This document shows, piece after piece, positions 46,530 to 58,344 of a stretch of 64,000 nucleotides of DNA (position 1 is its first letter; each line of letters opens with the position of its first letter). The translations under genes and the position numbers were made by a program. The stretch covers positions 62,006,915-62,070,914 of the forward strand of contig NC_079216.1 in assembly GCF_029633865.1 (NCBI RefSeq), read 5' to 3'. This DNA comes from Lampris incognitus (lineage: Eukaryota; Chordata; Actinopteri; Lampriformes; Lampridae). The notes below the pieces were generated by a model. That model had not been told where the DNA came from. It was given only the letters and a program-made list of their open reading frames with translations, and made no database searches.

Positions 46530-48631
46530 TTTTATTTGAAGCTTTTTACGAGTTGCATGTTCCTCAAGTAGACTTAATTTTAGCCCTAAACATTTAAGTA
46601 TGGAATTGATTAATATATTCAGTTGAATTATTTGACGTTCATATGTTCCGAAGAGGGTCAGGTGGGCTGTGCAGAAGTGCTGACAAACATTTTGGGCCAA
46701 CTTTCTTGTGATTTAATTCAAACAATCCAGCTGGGTTTTTTTTATCAACCATTTCCGGGTTTGATAAAAGTCCAGAGTGAAACAAGTCTCTGATCGAATT
46801 CATTCTCAGCAAATCTGACTCTCTGCTCTGCATCTGTGTTAGAATAACAAATTTGCCCCACCATCATGCCTAGTTTAGGCTACTATGTTTACTAGCTATC
46901 AGGTGGCTGATGGGTAAAAACACTTTAGCAAAATGATAGTCAAATGCGATATTTGTGGGGAGGTCCTCACAAGCAAAGGAGGAACTGTCCCCTGCTAAAA
47001 CATGTCGCTGCGTCCCATTAGATGAGAGAGTGGCATCTGTTCGACACAAAGTCGAGTGATTTCCAACCTGTGACAATCAGTGCAGTTCATTATCAGGATA
47101 TACACAGCCAACTCGGCGATGTATTTCATTGAAGTTTACTAACTATATATATATTTTTTTCTTTCTTTACACATTATATCAATTTTAGCATATCATGCAA
47201 CAACAGCTATCTAAATATCCAGCCTGAGTGCCGGTATATTAGTATTGTTCATTATATATCTTCCAGATATGAACACTTTGTCTAAAATATTCGATAAGGG
47301 ATTATGAGTTGAAATGCATTTGGGCCCCAGGCCCAATTCAAACTGACCTGTCATTCCCTGCTATCCATAGCTGTCAAATCTGAAAAACCCATCAGTGTCG
47401 GTGTTAAGTTTATGGAACACATTTTATGATGTTATTGCATGCAAATTAAGATTGCAAACAAAATTTGCATTGCAAAGTTTATTAACTACAAAAAAAAAGA
47501 TCCATGATCAGAAGTAGAGACCTCTCAAACTCAAATTTACTTTCTTCTTTTGAACAACTGCAATCACATGTTAATATTTATTTTATGTTCTTTACATGCG
47601 ACTACAACTTGCAGTAACCTTTTCGTTTGACCACCAGTTGGTAATGGAGCGGTGCTTGCATTCATGGGATTTGTGTTTCTGGGTGCTCTGCTGCACTTCT
47701 ACAAAGTAAGAGGCACAGCATCATAGCATAAGCGCTACAAGTACTTTGTCGTGACAAATGGATTAATAATTTAATCCACCTGAGCGATATATTCAGATGG
47801 TTACCTACTTGTTACGACTTGACTAATTAACCTGCATCTATGCCTCAATCCATCCCTGACCTGACCAAAAGAAACAGGCAGAGCCACCGCAGTAACCGGA
47901 CCATGACGCCCACCTCACCCTGTAACTCTCCACTATAAAGTTTTGTTCAGGGAAGGCACTTGCAAATAGTGGGAGAGCAAACTCAAACCCAGAAATGCAA
48001 ATACAAATCTGATGAAATGCAGTATCACCTCATGAATTTACTTGACTTCATCACCATCAGGCGGTCAAATGAAAAGCCTGTGAGAGTAACACAGTGAAAG
48101 CATGACTATGAGATTGCCTGTGTTTGGATGAAGAAAGCAGATTGAGTTTGGGAGGTTTGCAATTTTGATGGAAGATCTTTTTTTTTCATACTTATTATGA
48201 AAAAAAAACGTAGGTCGTCAAATTTTGTTTACCAACATCATTTCTTTGCATTTTAATGAGCTTGGAAGATTCATTCCAGAGTATTGGCTTCAGTACTCTC
48301 ATTCATATGTTTTATTGAAAATTGGTCTTCATAATATTATATGCAGACATGATTTTGTAGTTTTGTAGAAGACTGGAAAATGCCCATGGACCTTTTTTTT
48401 TTTAATTGTAGGTATCTTATCAAAAGCCAAATGACATGACGTGGTTACGTGTGATTCCAGATTGGTTGTGGTTGCTGATGACACATTGCAGCTCTTCCTC
48501 GTTCAAGTCAAATCAGTAGTCGATGATGTGTTTTGGGTGCTCATTTCCTGAGTGTCGTGATCTGTTTCACTAGGACCAACTACCAGCTTGCTTAACAGCG
48601 GTGCTCCGTAAAGAGAAGTGGACTGTTAAAT
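46530..48631. other. Interval between rcn2 and pstpip1
   Basis: 2.1 kb with no recognised transposon. It probably holds the remaining rcn2 3' UTR and the pstpip1 promoter. The one coding-like piece is an exon-like segment at 47638-47705, listed separately. Confidence 0.4.
47638..47705 (+). other. Orphan exon-like segment coding a single hydrophobic helix
   Basis: 68 bases bounded by TGACCACCAG and by GTAAGAGG, phase 1 in and phase 0 out. It reads VGNGAVLAFMGFVFLGALLH then FYK, a 23-residue membrane-like helix ending in a basic residue. If not spliced, the frame reads VRGTAS and stops, which would give a tail anchor. I recognise no family. It could be an alternative last exon of rcn2 (exons 2 and 5 end in phase 1), part of a small unannotated gene, or chance. 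Confidence 0.25.
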
Positions 48632-51600
48632 ATGACTTTACAATTCAAAGATGCCTTTTGGGTGAGTTACTGTGGTGTTACTAATTTATTTGCATCCTCT
48701 GATGTTTGTGTTCGTCACGATAGCTGAGGCTGCCACAACCTTTGAAAGAACGATTTGCACAGACTACGGTGAACACAGTGTTGCTTGGACGTTTTCATTC
48801 AAAAGCAACATTTTTTTCCCAATACCCTCTCTCCATCATTGTCAGTGATACTGTATATATTTTGTAGAAACGGTATTTCCCGGCTCACAATTCGCCAACT
48901 GACTTTTTAACCTACTGGTTTTGGTGTGCGTTTTCAAAGCTTTGCCACGTTTCCTTTCAACTTCCTTGCGGTGTCCACTGGGTTGGAACTGTTGTTGCTA
49001 TGGTAGAGGCCGTCAGGGTGTTACATATCAAATTGTCTCAAGTACAAATGTTTCATTTTTGGGTCGTGGATGAATGAGTCTCCATTTAGATCCGGAGCTT
49101 TAACAATTGACACATCTATGTCTTCATAAGGCATTGGTGTAACGTGCACACTGAGAGGTTGAGTGAAGTGGTTTTGCAATATACTTCCCCTCTGTTCTCG
49201 ATTTCCTGTGTAAGGCTATTCTCACCTCTGTTTGAGCTTTTGATCTTTTTCCTTGCCTCGTAAGAAATCTAATCTACAAATCTCCCGACAGCTTCTGGGT
49301 TGATTTGCATGGGAGGGTCCAAACAATAACCCCCTTCAAACCTTTGCAAATGAACCCGCAGTATGTTTGTGTTATTACTTCGACACTTTACCCTGTATGC
49401 AGTGGTATCAATTAAAAATTCCAGCCCAAGTAATTTCTTGTTCCATTTATATGTTTGATCAAAATTTAAAATGCCACTCAAAGCCGCCTCACACTTTGGT
49501 CACTTGAGTTTCCAGCAGTCATTTTCCTTGTGTGCAGTTACAGAGGTTGCCTCGTTGAGAAAGGCCAAACCACCTACTTGCTGTTGTTTCAGTCAAGGCA
49601 GAGTTGCTTGTCAAAGATTCCTTCCAAACTGACACATCCACACTATAAATAAGTCATTTACCTATGAGGGGTGCTGGCATAAAAATACAACTTGCCATGG
49701 ATGTTACTGATATTATTAACTATGGTTTGATCATTGTCTACAAACTACATTGAGAAGATACTACTACCATGTGGAATACACAAAAGTTAACTTTTTTCCC
49801 CCCTCACATTGGGCACGCATGTTAGATACAGATCATACGCATAATCTAGACTCCTGTGCAACTGGATTAAGAACATTTCAGTTTAGTGACCCGCTCAAGG
49901 TTATCTTAGCAAGATGAATTGCTCCCGCCGAGAGTGAACCTGAGAACTTGGGATGGTCTCCTTAAAGGCAAGGCTACACTGCCACATGTGTAACGGTGTC
50001 ACTGTAACTCAAGACAAACAGTCAGGATGTACGCTTGATTTTTTTCACGTACATTTTAATGATGTAAATTCCAGCTCAAACTCGCAGTGTAAATGTAGCA
50101 TTATGATGGAGCACATGGTCAGTTGGTAAAGGCATGCTACTTTTGGGTTCTAGGGGCTGGATTTTATCAGCAACATAGGGTATGAGACCATAGTCCAAAG
50201 ACTCAGTGATGGCCGACGGACCTGCAAGGACATGGAAGAACTCTTGAAAATGAGGTTGGTGTCCATTAATCAGTACACAAAGATAACCCTCCGTCAATGT
50301 GGTTCAGCTGCATAAATTGTCTTCTATGCAGGGCATCAGCAGAGGAAAAATATGGCAAGGAACTGGTCACAATTGCACGCAAGGCGGGTGGTCTCTATGA
50401 GATCAGGTGAGAGTTACATCTGTGTGCATTTGAGCATGAAGCCTGTGTCACACACGCACACAGGAACTTGTGCAGTTTTGATTGCGTCTTTAAATTGCAT
50501 GGACCGTGATTCAAAGTTTCACCGTGACGGTGCAATAAAATGTTTTTTGACTGCATTCGGTGACCGATAAAATCATTTGTCATTATATTGAATATAGGGT
50601 ATTCATTAGTTGTTATAGGAGGGCTATTTAAAGCATCCATAGCATGGTTTTAAGCTAGATGCTTATAAATAATGTGTTAGGAGGAAGAGGGTTCAGAGTG
50701 CATTTATTTAATTTTATCCAATATTCCCTGTAAAATGTATTGATCTATAAACGATCTATAACCACAACCAGTTAGCCAAATACGGTAACATTTGTTTATT
50801 TCCCCTATTTTCCAGCACTCTGACTGGCTATTGTGTGCAGCCAACCATAAAGCGGAATCACATTTCCAGCAATGCGTTGCAGCCAAGTGGCAAATAGGTT
50901 GCAAGCAATTTCCCAGAGTGACACACAAAGTAATTCAGGAGCAATTTAAGTGCACACATTGTGTGCTGAAGGGTCACTGTGTTGCACAGGTTTAAGTATG
51001 TAGTCTCTGTGTCTGAGCAGGCCTCAAGTGTGGGATTATTCAATTGGGATTACTCAAGAATGCGTGTGCCGTTCTTCAGTCTCCCCTCTAAACGTTGTTC
51101 ATGTTGTTTTTGCAGCACTTTAAGAGCGTCCTTTGAGGGAGTGAGAACACGTATGTATGAATAATATTTCAGCCTTATTTTTCTCCTCGTGTATTGGTAA
51201 AGCTCAGCTTGTTCTTGGTGTGTTTCACTGTTTAGCCTTTTCGCAGGTGTTTCATGCATATCTTCAGGCCATATTTAAGACATCTGTACGAGCGAAAGTC
51301 TGTGTTGTTGTTTAGAGATGGAGAACATTGGGAACCTGCATGTCCAGCTCTCTGGGCTGCTGAAAGAGGAGCTGAAGAGGATGGAGCTGTTTAGAGAGCG
51401 GCAGAAGGAACAGAGGAAAAGGGTGCGAGCACAAGGTTTCCTTTATTTCAACCAGTGGCAAGTGGCAGAAATTTTAACTTTATCAAGTGAAATGTTTTTC
51501 AGGAGGGTTTTAATAATCCCACATGTTCTTTTTCAACCAGATTAATACTTACTGTATTAATCCGGTTTATTATTAATTGCACTTATTGTAAGTCGCTTTG

Positions 51601-54600
51601 GATAAAAGCGTCGGCTAAATGGCTGTAATGTAACGTATAATAACGAGATTTGGGACACAGTGCGAGGTTGGATAAACGTGTCGTAGACTTCAACATGCTT
51701 TTCTTTTTTCTTTTCTTTTTTCAGTGTGAAGTACTCATGGAGAAGGTGCAGAAGACAAAAGTCACTCTGTATAAGAAGACAGTAGAGGTGTGTAGCCCGC
51801 AGTCTGCCTTATTTGAACGGCACAAATGGTCCTCAGCATTCAACCACAGTGTTTTATCCTTCCTGTTGGTAGCAAGAACATGTTTATTATTATCACTCAT
51901 ATATTTTCGTAATGTGTGTGTGTGTGTGCTGTTAGTGTGTGTGTGTTAGTTAGCGTAGATAGCGGGACCAAAAACTAAAACACTTATGATCCTAATTCTT
52001 TTTGGAGGTGGTAGGTATTGTCCCAGAGAGTACGGGGAAAATCCCAGAAAATTAAAATTATGCATAATTATGCATAAATACGCAAAATATGCATTTTTCT
52101 AAAAATGGCTAAAAACCACTTTTCTCGGCATTTCAGAGGATTCTGAGCATTTGGGGGGAGGGAGTTGGAGTGGGGGGGGGGGTTTAGGGGCAGGGGGAAG
52201 GCGGTTAGCTGGCAGGATGAAGAAGAGGCAGATTTAGACTTGTGGATAACCAAACCGCTACATTGTAGCGGGGTTCTTCTAGTGTTCTTATATTTTCACT
52301 TTCATATAACCTTTACCCTCTGCTAGTCAATGGGACAAAGTCATAGTGGTAGCATTGAGGCGACACGATGGGCTACAATGGCGTACGACACTGGTGCGCC
52401 TCGGCGTGTATTCCACCGAAACCTTACCCCTTGCTGCTGAGGATGTGTACGAGGAAGAGGCTTCTGCAAGTTTTTAACAGACAGCCAAGCGTGACCGGGG
52501 CAAAAAGCATTACTTTGTCACCTCAGCTCGGTTTACCATAGTTGCGTCCATGTTTTACTTTTAATTGTGCCACTGTTATACAGGTGTCTCAGCAGAGCTG
52601 AGGTCACTAAGCCTGGTCCTAACTGCCAAATCGGTCTTTGTTAAAACAAGTTGGGGTTTTTGTTGTATTTTTAGAATGGACTTTACGCCAGTCGTGCACC
52701 AACTAAGCCTAGTAGTCGTAACTACATCCGGTCTTGGCGACGCGCGTCCATGCGAACGCGTGCGTTGCTAGGATACCTTCCATTTACGTCAGCTTCCTTC
52801 GATCGACTTTTTGCGATTGCTAAGATACATTTATTTTAACGATCTGCTAATTTGTAGCTCACCATTTCTAATTTGTGGCAACTTTATAGAGGATTGTAGA
52901 ACCTGATAATGTAATAAATTCCCAATAATGTAATAACCCCGATAATGTAATAAAAAAATCTGCTCTTGAGTCCATTGAAAACGCAATAAAACCTGATAAT
53001 GTAATAACTTCCTGATAATGTAATAAAGTGCATGTCCCAATAATGTAATAAACTTTTTACCAATAATGTAATAATGTGTTACATTAACGGGACGTTATTA
53101 GGGTTTAGGGTTAGGGTTAGGGTTTAGGGTTAGCTATGATATATAGTTTATTACATTATCGGGAAATGCACTTTATTACATTATCGGGAAGTTATTACAT
53201 TATCAGGTTTTATTGCGTTTTCAATGGCCTCAAGTGCATTTTTTTACTATATTATCGGGGATGTATTACATTATCAGGTTCTACAAGGATTAAAAAAGTA
53301 AATTTAACGGACATTGAAAAGAAAATTAATGGAGCTGCACAGCCAGGACAAGGAAACGCTGACTGACGAGCTGTCCGACCTAATAACAAATAGGAATTAA
53401 GGGAGGCCATAAATGATTGTTTGTGTAAACTACTAATAAGACACGTTAGCCCCTAGCTAACGGGTCTGACCCTTTAGCTGAGCGGTTAGCCATGTCGCCT
53501 TGTGGTGCAGTACACCCCCGTATCGAATCCCGCACCGGGCAACAAAATAACCGGTTACAGTGGTTTACACAGACGTTGTGTTTGTTTTCTCACATGCTAC
53601 GTGTCGTTTCTCTTCCAGTCCAGACGCGTCTATGAGCAGCGTTGCAGGGAGGCGGATGAGGCAGAGCAGTCTGCAGAAAAGCTGAGCAGCACCGCCACAG
53701 CCACACCCAAACAGACCGAGAAGGTGATCACAACACAACACCTGTACCCCACCGGCCTGCTTCCTCAACCCTGTGCCACGTTTCAAAGCCATGCCCGTGC
53801 TCCGGATTTAACGAGGAAGACATTCAAAATTTACATAATGTGTGCTGATTTAAACAATGTCACTGAAAAGGTTACGGAGAGAAATGTACTGCCTTTAATG
53901 CTTTTCACACAATCGTAGGAATAGAGGTGGTGGCGTGCCTTCTTAGTAATGTCTTTTCTTTCCCCTTTTTTTTTTTAGTTGCAAAACAAATCTAAACAGT
54001 GCAGAGAGGCTGCAGTAGAAGCCGGTAAGAGGAAGTGAGCTGGTGTGTTTTGCTATTTTTTTGTTTGTTTGTTCTTGCACTGCAAAGGACATATCTGGGC
54101 TTGCCTGCACTTCTGATGGACTGAAACATAAAAGAGTTACAAAGGAGAGGAAAAAAAACACTGCCGCAGTATTGCTGCTGTTTTCACCTTAGCAAATGCT
54201 GAGGTTTACCAGAAATTGTCATTGGTGGTCATTTTCACTTCCTGTTTTAGTAAAAATAGCTGAAACCAAATTTATCTATACAGGCATGGTTGCTGAAGAT
54301 CATAAAGACACAGTTTGGGTCACATGTAAAGGGTACAATGAACCTTTAATCCATAACATAGCGTGTGAGACATCTATGCTTGTGGATTTAAGTTAAAAGT
54401 AATATTTAATTCCTCTGCAGAAAAGCAGTATTCGTTGAACGTTGAGCAGCTCGACAAGATTCGTCAAGAATGGGAATCCACACATGAGAGCACATGCGAG
54501 GTAAAGTGAGACACTATAAACTGCCCGGAGAGTTGAATCACTTCATCTGGACGCAACATTTATTGGGAGAAACATCTTGCTGCACGCTCAATAATCCAGG

Positions 54601-55389
54601 TAAGAAAATGAAAGGTTGAGTCAGCTGATCTGGATACAACGTTTATTGACAGATACATGTCATCACTCACAGATGAGTGATGAACCTTCTTTGATAGTGG
54701 GAGAAAAGTTTAATCGCTCGTCTGAGTGACTTTGTCAGTCTCAACTGACTGCAGGTATCCCCACCCTTATAAACAATACAGTGGCATAACAACCGAAAAC
54801 AACTACCGGCTACATATGCAAATTACTGTGGCCCATAGGACGGGTCAAGTCAATTTTATTTGTATAGCCCAATATCACAAATTAAAAATTTGCCTCAGGC
54901 GGCATTACAGCAACACAACATCCTGTTATTACACCCTCGCACCAGATAAGGAACAGCTCCATTAAAAAAAAAAAAAAAAAAAAACTTTAACGGGGTAAAA
55001 ATAGGAAGAAACCTTAGGGAGAGCAACAGAGGAGGGATCTCTCCCAAGGCAGACAACATCCAACGGATGTTGTGTTTACACAATTTACAGAATACAACAT
55101 TTAAAAGGGAATAACAATAATAATGGAATTATAAAATATATGAAGAATATGTTGGTGGGGGGCGACATGGTGGCGCAGTGGTTAGTGCAGTCGCCTCACA
55201 GCAAGAAGGTCCTGGGTTTGAGCCCCGGGGTAGTCCAACCTTGGTGGGTCATCCCGGGTCGTCCTCTGTGTGGCGTTTGCATCTTCTCCCCGTGTCTGTG
55301 TGGGTTTCCTCCGGGGGCTCCGGTTTCCTCCCACGGTCCAAAGACATGTAAGTCAGGTAAATCGGCCGTACTAAATTGTCCCTAGGAAT

Positions 55390-55428
<39 letters not shown>

Positions 55429-56912
55429 GGACCTGTGATGGCCTGGCGGCCTGTCCAGGGTGTCTCCCCGCCTGCCACCCAGTAACTGCTGGGATAGGCT
55501 GCAGCATCCCTGCGACCCTGAGAGCAGGATAAGCGGTTAAGCTAATGGATGGATGTTGAGGAGGATGCTAAGCAGCGTCCAGACGCCGCCGGAACAGCCC
55601 AGGACCCGAGCCACGCAACCAGCATCAGCAACTAGAGTTGGTGGTCACGGCAATTTGCATATGAAACTGATCGTTGGTTTCGGTCATTATGCAACTGTGC
55701 TCTTTATAAGGGTGGGGATACCTGCAGTCAGTTGAGACTGACGAAGTCACTTAGATGAGTGATGCATCCAGATGAACTGATTCAACTTTCTGGGATTTCC
55801 TTACCTGGGTTATTGAGCCTGCATCAAGACACTATAAACTGCCTTTAAAACCTTGCATGAGACATTTTTGGCAGTTAAATGGGCAACATTTGCAGCAAAA
55901 CAATAGAAAGGGGAACAAAAAAGAATATATATATATATATATATATATTTCAGTATCCACAGCAAGAATACCTTCCTAATTAATTAAGGACGACCAGAGA
56001 AGGAAATTTAATTTTAAACATCAGTATGCACGTACTACTTTAAAGCAGATGGGTATTTCGGTATGTGGCGTCAAACTGTGGAATTCTTTAGAGATGGATC
56101 TAAAGGGTTGTATAGATATCTTTCAGTTCAAGAAAATGTATTAGGAAAGAATAACGAGACAATATGGAGTTGTCAGGTAATGGGTATTCAGTTGATGGTG
56201 AATTATTGTGTATGGCTTTTTGATTCTTTCTCATTTCTCATGTTGTAAGTATTAGTTGTTGTGTAACTGACTGACAGACCATCTATTCTGTTGTTTATTT
56301 AGGTTTGAGTAAGGGGCAGGTAAAATAAGATTTTTCTTCTCCCTGCTCCTCTACAATCATGGAACGTGTAAATTGATTTGTGTTTGATTATAAATTGCTT
56401 GTTTCTGCCTGGAGCTGTGCATTGCCATGAGCGGAATAAATAATAATGAAATGAAATAAATTAGCTGCGCTGAGGCAAATGCTTGGACATCATGAGCCAC
56501 TGTCGATGTCCCTCGTTTCTGATGAGCAGTGCAGTGAATGTGCTGGCCTTTGATGATCTGTGAAGAACATTATCATTTCTCCAATCACGCCGACATCATG
56601 GCACAACGGATGTTTGTGTTTCAGGCATTTCAGCAGCAGGAGGAAGACCGCATCGACATCCTAAGGAATGCCCTATGGGTTCACTGCAACCAGTTCTCAA
56701 TGCAGTGTGTCAAAGACGACGAGGTGGGTCTAACTGGATTACGCCACACCCGCAGAGTGGCTCTGCACAGTTTCTCGAAATATGCATTTGAATTTCACAT
56801 AAACCGTTCTTTCAGTGTTATGAGGACGTGAGGAAAATGCTGGAAAACTGCGACATCGTTGTAGACAACAACTGCTTTGTAGAGATGAAACGCACAGGCT
56901 CAAGTCCTCCAG
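48632..56912 (+). CDS. pstpip1: pstpip1 exons 1-11: F-BAR domain
   Basis: Exon 1 is tiny: [10 protein letters not shown] then a GTGAGT donor. Later exons read [78 protein letters not shown]-type helix (as [15 protein letters not shown]), [15 protein letters not shown] and [18 protein letters not shown]. All align by eye to mammalian PSTPIP1 with the same exon order. Introns 6 (51788-53618) and 9 (54501-56624) hold most of the repeats in the gene. Confidence 0.93.
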
Positions 56913-58344
56913 GTAGACATGTATCCTGCTGCCTCCTTTTTTTCCCCTGATTTGAATATGTTCCGGGTTGGAACTTTCATTGTTATCTTTTCAACTGTGG
57001 CTAAACATAGCCGAGAGAATGTTGCATCGCTTTGGAAAGAAGCGATGTAGATAGCCTGGGCTGACACCAGCTGTGTGTGTCGGGCCTTTTTCTCTAATGA
57101 GTTTTTTTTTTTAATTGTTTTACTGAATTCAAATTGTTTCTCCCTAGCGGCCATTGAATTCCAGGATTACTACAAGCGAGAGGCCCCATCGGACAGTAAT
57201 GGCAGTGCTGGTTTTGTGGGTGGAGTCATGAAAAGGTAAGCTCTCCTAGTTTTGTTTTGTTTTTACTTAATTACTGAGTCAAAAAGTTATGATGACAAAA
57301 TGAGTCATTTTTTCCCCCCAGTTGTGTGCATCTCTTGCAAGAATTCCATTGTTTTGTTAATCATCACTTAGTGACTACCATTCACCCTATGTAGGTTTTC
57401 AAATCTGCTGCAGGGGAGCAATTTGAGCAGCTCTAAAACAAGTGAGCCAGTAGCACAACCCAATGGTAAGATGGCAATATTTTTTTTAATTTTTGGGGGG
57501 GGGTTCCCCCTCCCCCTTTTCTCCCCAATTGTACCTGGCCAATTACTCCACTCTTCCGAGCTGTCCCGATCACTGCCCCACTCCCTCTGCTGATCCGAGG
57601 AGGGCCGCAGACTACCACATTCCTCCTCCGATACATGTGGAGTCGCCAGCCACTTCTTTTCATAAGATGGCAATATTAACAAGACGAAACATGATGCTGC
57701 AAACCACTTCCTTCTTTCTGTCAAGGACACGAGCTTAACTTTTATATATTATTGTTGTTGCTGTGAAACCGCTACATAACCAAGCTTGGAGAAATGCTTT
57801 CCAGGTGTCACACAAGTCTACCTAATGATTTGTTGAGGTTTACTCGGATGGGATCAGTTGAATCATATCGTCAGTTCAATAAGACGTGAGACGCAAAATT
57901 CAGGCATTTTCATGCCAGTGTGAACAAATTCTGAATGCACAAATCCTCTCCTGTGTACTCTGTTTCAGTTGAGACATCAGATGGAGTTTATGCCTCCATT
58001 CATGGATTTCATGGGGAGCCAACTCTTCAGCAGAGTGCTGTGGGGTACAAGGCTATATATGACTATGTGGCCCAGGTCAGAGTTGTGGCACTAACATACC
58101 ACCTCTATAGGAGGATTTTCACATCTTTCACTCAACACGTTGAACATATTAAATCAATTAGCTTTCAAAGAACCAATTCATTGATTCGTCTTATCTTTCT
58201 GTCCTTCCTTAGAGCGGGGATGAGCTTTCTGTGTCTGCTGGGGACGTTGTGGTGGTCTTAGACCAGGGTGAAGATGGTTGGTGGACTGTGGGGAGAAACG
58301 GTCAATCTGGACTTGTTCCAGGCTCTTACCTTGGCAAAGAATGA
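48632..58344 (+). CDS. pstpip1: PSTPIP1 (CD2BP1), F-BAR and SH3 adaptor
   Basis: Fifteen coding exons: 48632-48661, 50154-50254, 50332-50406, 51116-51150, 51316-51422, 51725-51787, 53619-53723, 53979-54024, 54421-54500, 56625-56723, 56816-56912, 57148-57235, 57395-57465, 57969-58075 and 58213-58344. They total 1236 nt, 411 residues plus stop, against 416 in human, with consistent phases. PSTPIP1 is a cytosolic scaffold of blood cells: its F-BAR dimer binds curved membrane, and it recruits PTP-PEST phosphatase, WASP, CD2 and pyrin (family knowledge). The N-terminal F-BAR covers about residues 1-280, then a linker, then the SH3 at about 358-411. It follows rcn2 in the same orientation, as in mammals. 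Confidence 0.95.
51546..51641 (+). mobile_element. L2-type LINE 3' tail in pstpip1 intron 5
   Basis: TTGTAAGTCGCTTTGGATAA, then AAGCGTCGGCTAAATGGCTG and TAATGTAACG are the same as the L2 tail at 62538-62592. Only the last roughly 65-95 bases are present, as expected for a severely 5'-truncated copy. Confidence 0.7.
52890..53292. repeat. Foldback element with telomere-like loop in pstpip1 intron 6
   Basis: The left arm (about 52890-53083) and right arm (about 53136-53292) are inverted copies. Both begin at GGATTGTAGAACC / GGTTCTACAAGGAT, and both contain 'CCATTGAAAACGCAATAAAA' in opposite sense. Each arm is built of repeated GATAATGTAATAA units, about seven on the left and five on the right. 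The centre holds TTAGGG/TTTAGGG repeats at 53098-53133. No coding capacity. I do not recognise a named family. Confidence 0.85.
53465..53545 (+). repeat. tRNA-like SINE head fragment
   Basis: TAGCTGAGCGGTTAGCC fits a polymerase III box A, and TATCGAATCCCG fits box B with one mismatch, at about tRNA spacing. No body of a known SINE follows. It ends about 74 bases before pstpip1 exon 7. Confidence 0.4.
54846..55040 (+). repeat. Dispersed teleost repeat ('TTTATTTGTATAGCCC' type)
   Basis: Starts TCAATTTTATTTGTATAGCC and ends with AGAGCAACAGAGGAGGG, with an internal A run at 54965-54984. This is a widely repeated fish sequence, nested in the element above. Confidence 0.5.
55155..55552 (+). repeat. 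V-SINE-like SINE, copy 4 (plus orientation)
   Basis: Head GGTGGCGCAGTGGTTAGTGC, B box-like GGTTTGAGCCC, body 'GGTTTCCTCCCACGGTC', (GT)n at 55389-55427 and tail 'AGGATAAGCGG'. The only copy in forward orientation. Same family as 9.7, 25.1 and 36.2 kb. Confidence 0.8.
57148..58344 (+). CDS. pstpip1: pstpip1 exons 12-15: linker and C-terminal SH3 domain
   Basis: Exon 12 carries [12 protein letters not shown] and ends MKR; exon 13 starts FSNLLQGS, matching the conserved MIKRFSGLL motif. Exon 14 has [10 protein letters not shown]; its Tyr (340 here) is at the place of human Tyr345. The SH3 runs from [11 protein letters not shown] through [29 protein letters not shown] and GSYLGKE to the stop. The ALYDY, WW and P-x-x-Y SH3 signatures are all present. 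A 57480-57662 SINE piece sits in intron 13. Confidence 0.95.
57480..57662 (-). repeat. Second-family SINE, reversed 3' part
   Basis: Reverse complement of the 3' half of the 37597-37990 element: 'CCGATACATGTGGAGTCGCC' and 'GGCCAATTACTCCACTCTTC'. It lies in pstpip1 intron 13, shortly after the exon 13 donor. Confidence 0.75.

Larger units (their letters stand above)
54540..55830 (+). mobile_element. Second palindromic Penelope-like remnant, with nested insertions
   Basis: Arms at about 54540-54800 and 55640-55830 are inverted relative to each other and match the arms at 23.5 and 24.0 kb ('CTTATAAACAATACAGTGG', 'CTGCAGTCAGTTGAGACTGA'). Between them sit a dispersed repeat (54846-55040) and a SINE (55155-55552) instead of the coding piece. 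In pstpip1 intron 9. Confidence 0.6.

Noticed and set aside
53098-53133. True chromosome end or telomere
   Set aside because: Only about 36 bases of TTAGGG-like repeat, inside a gene intron and centred in an inverted repeat. It is interstitial.
55155-55230. Functional tRNA gene
   Set aside because: Head of a SINE that occurs four times in the window; no full cloverleaf.
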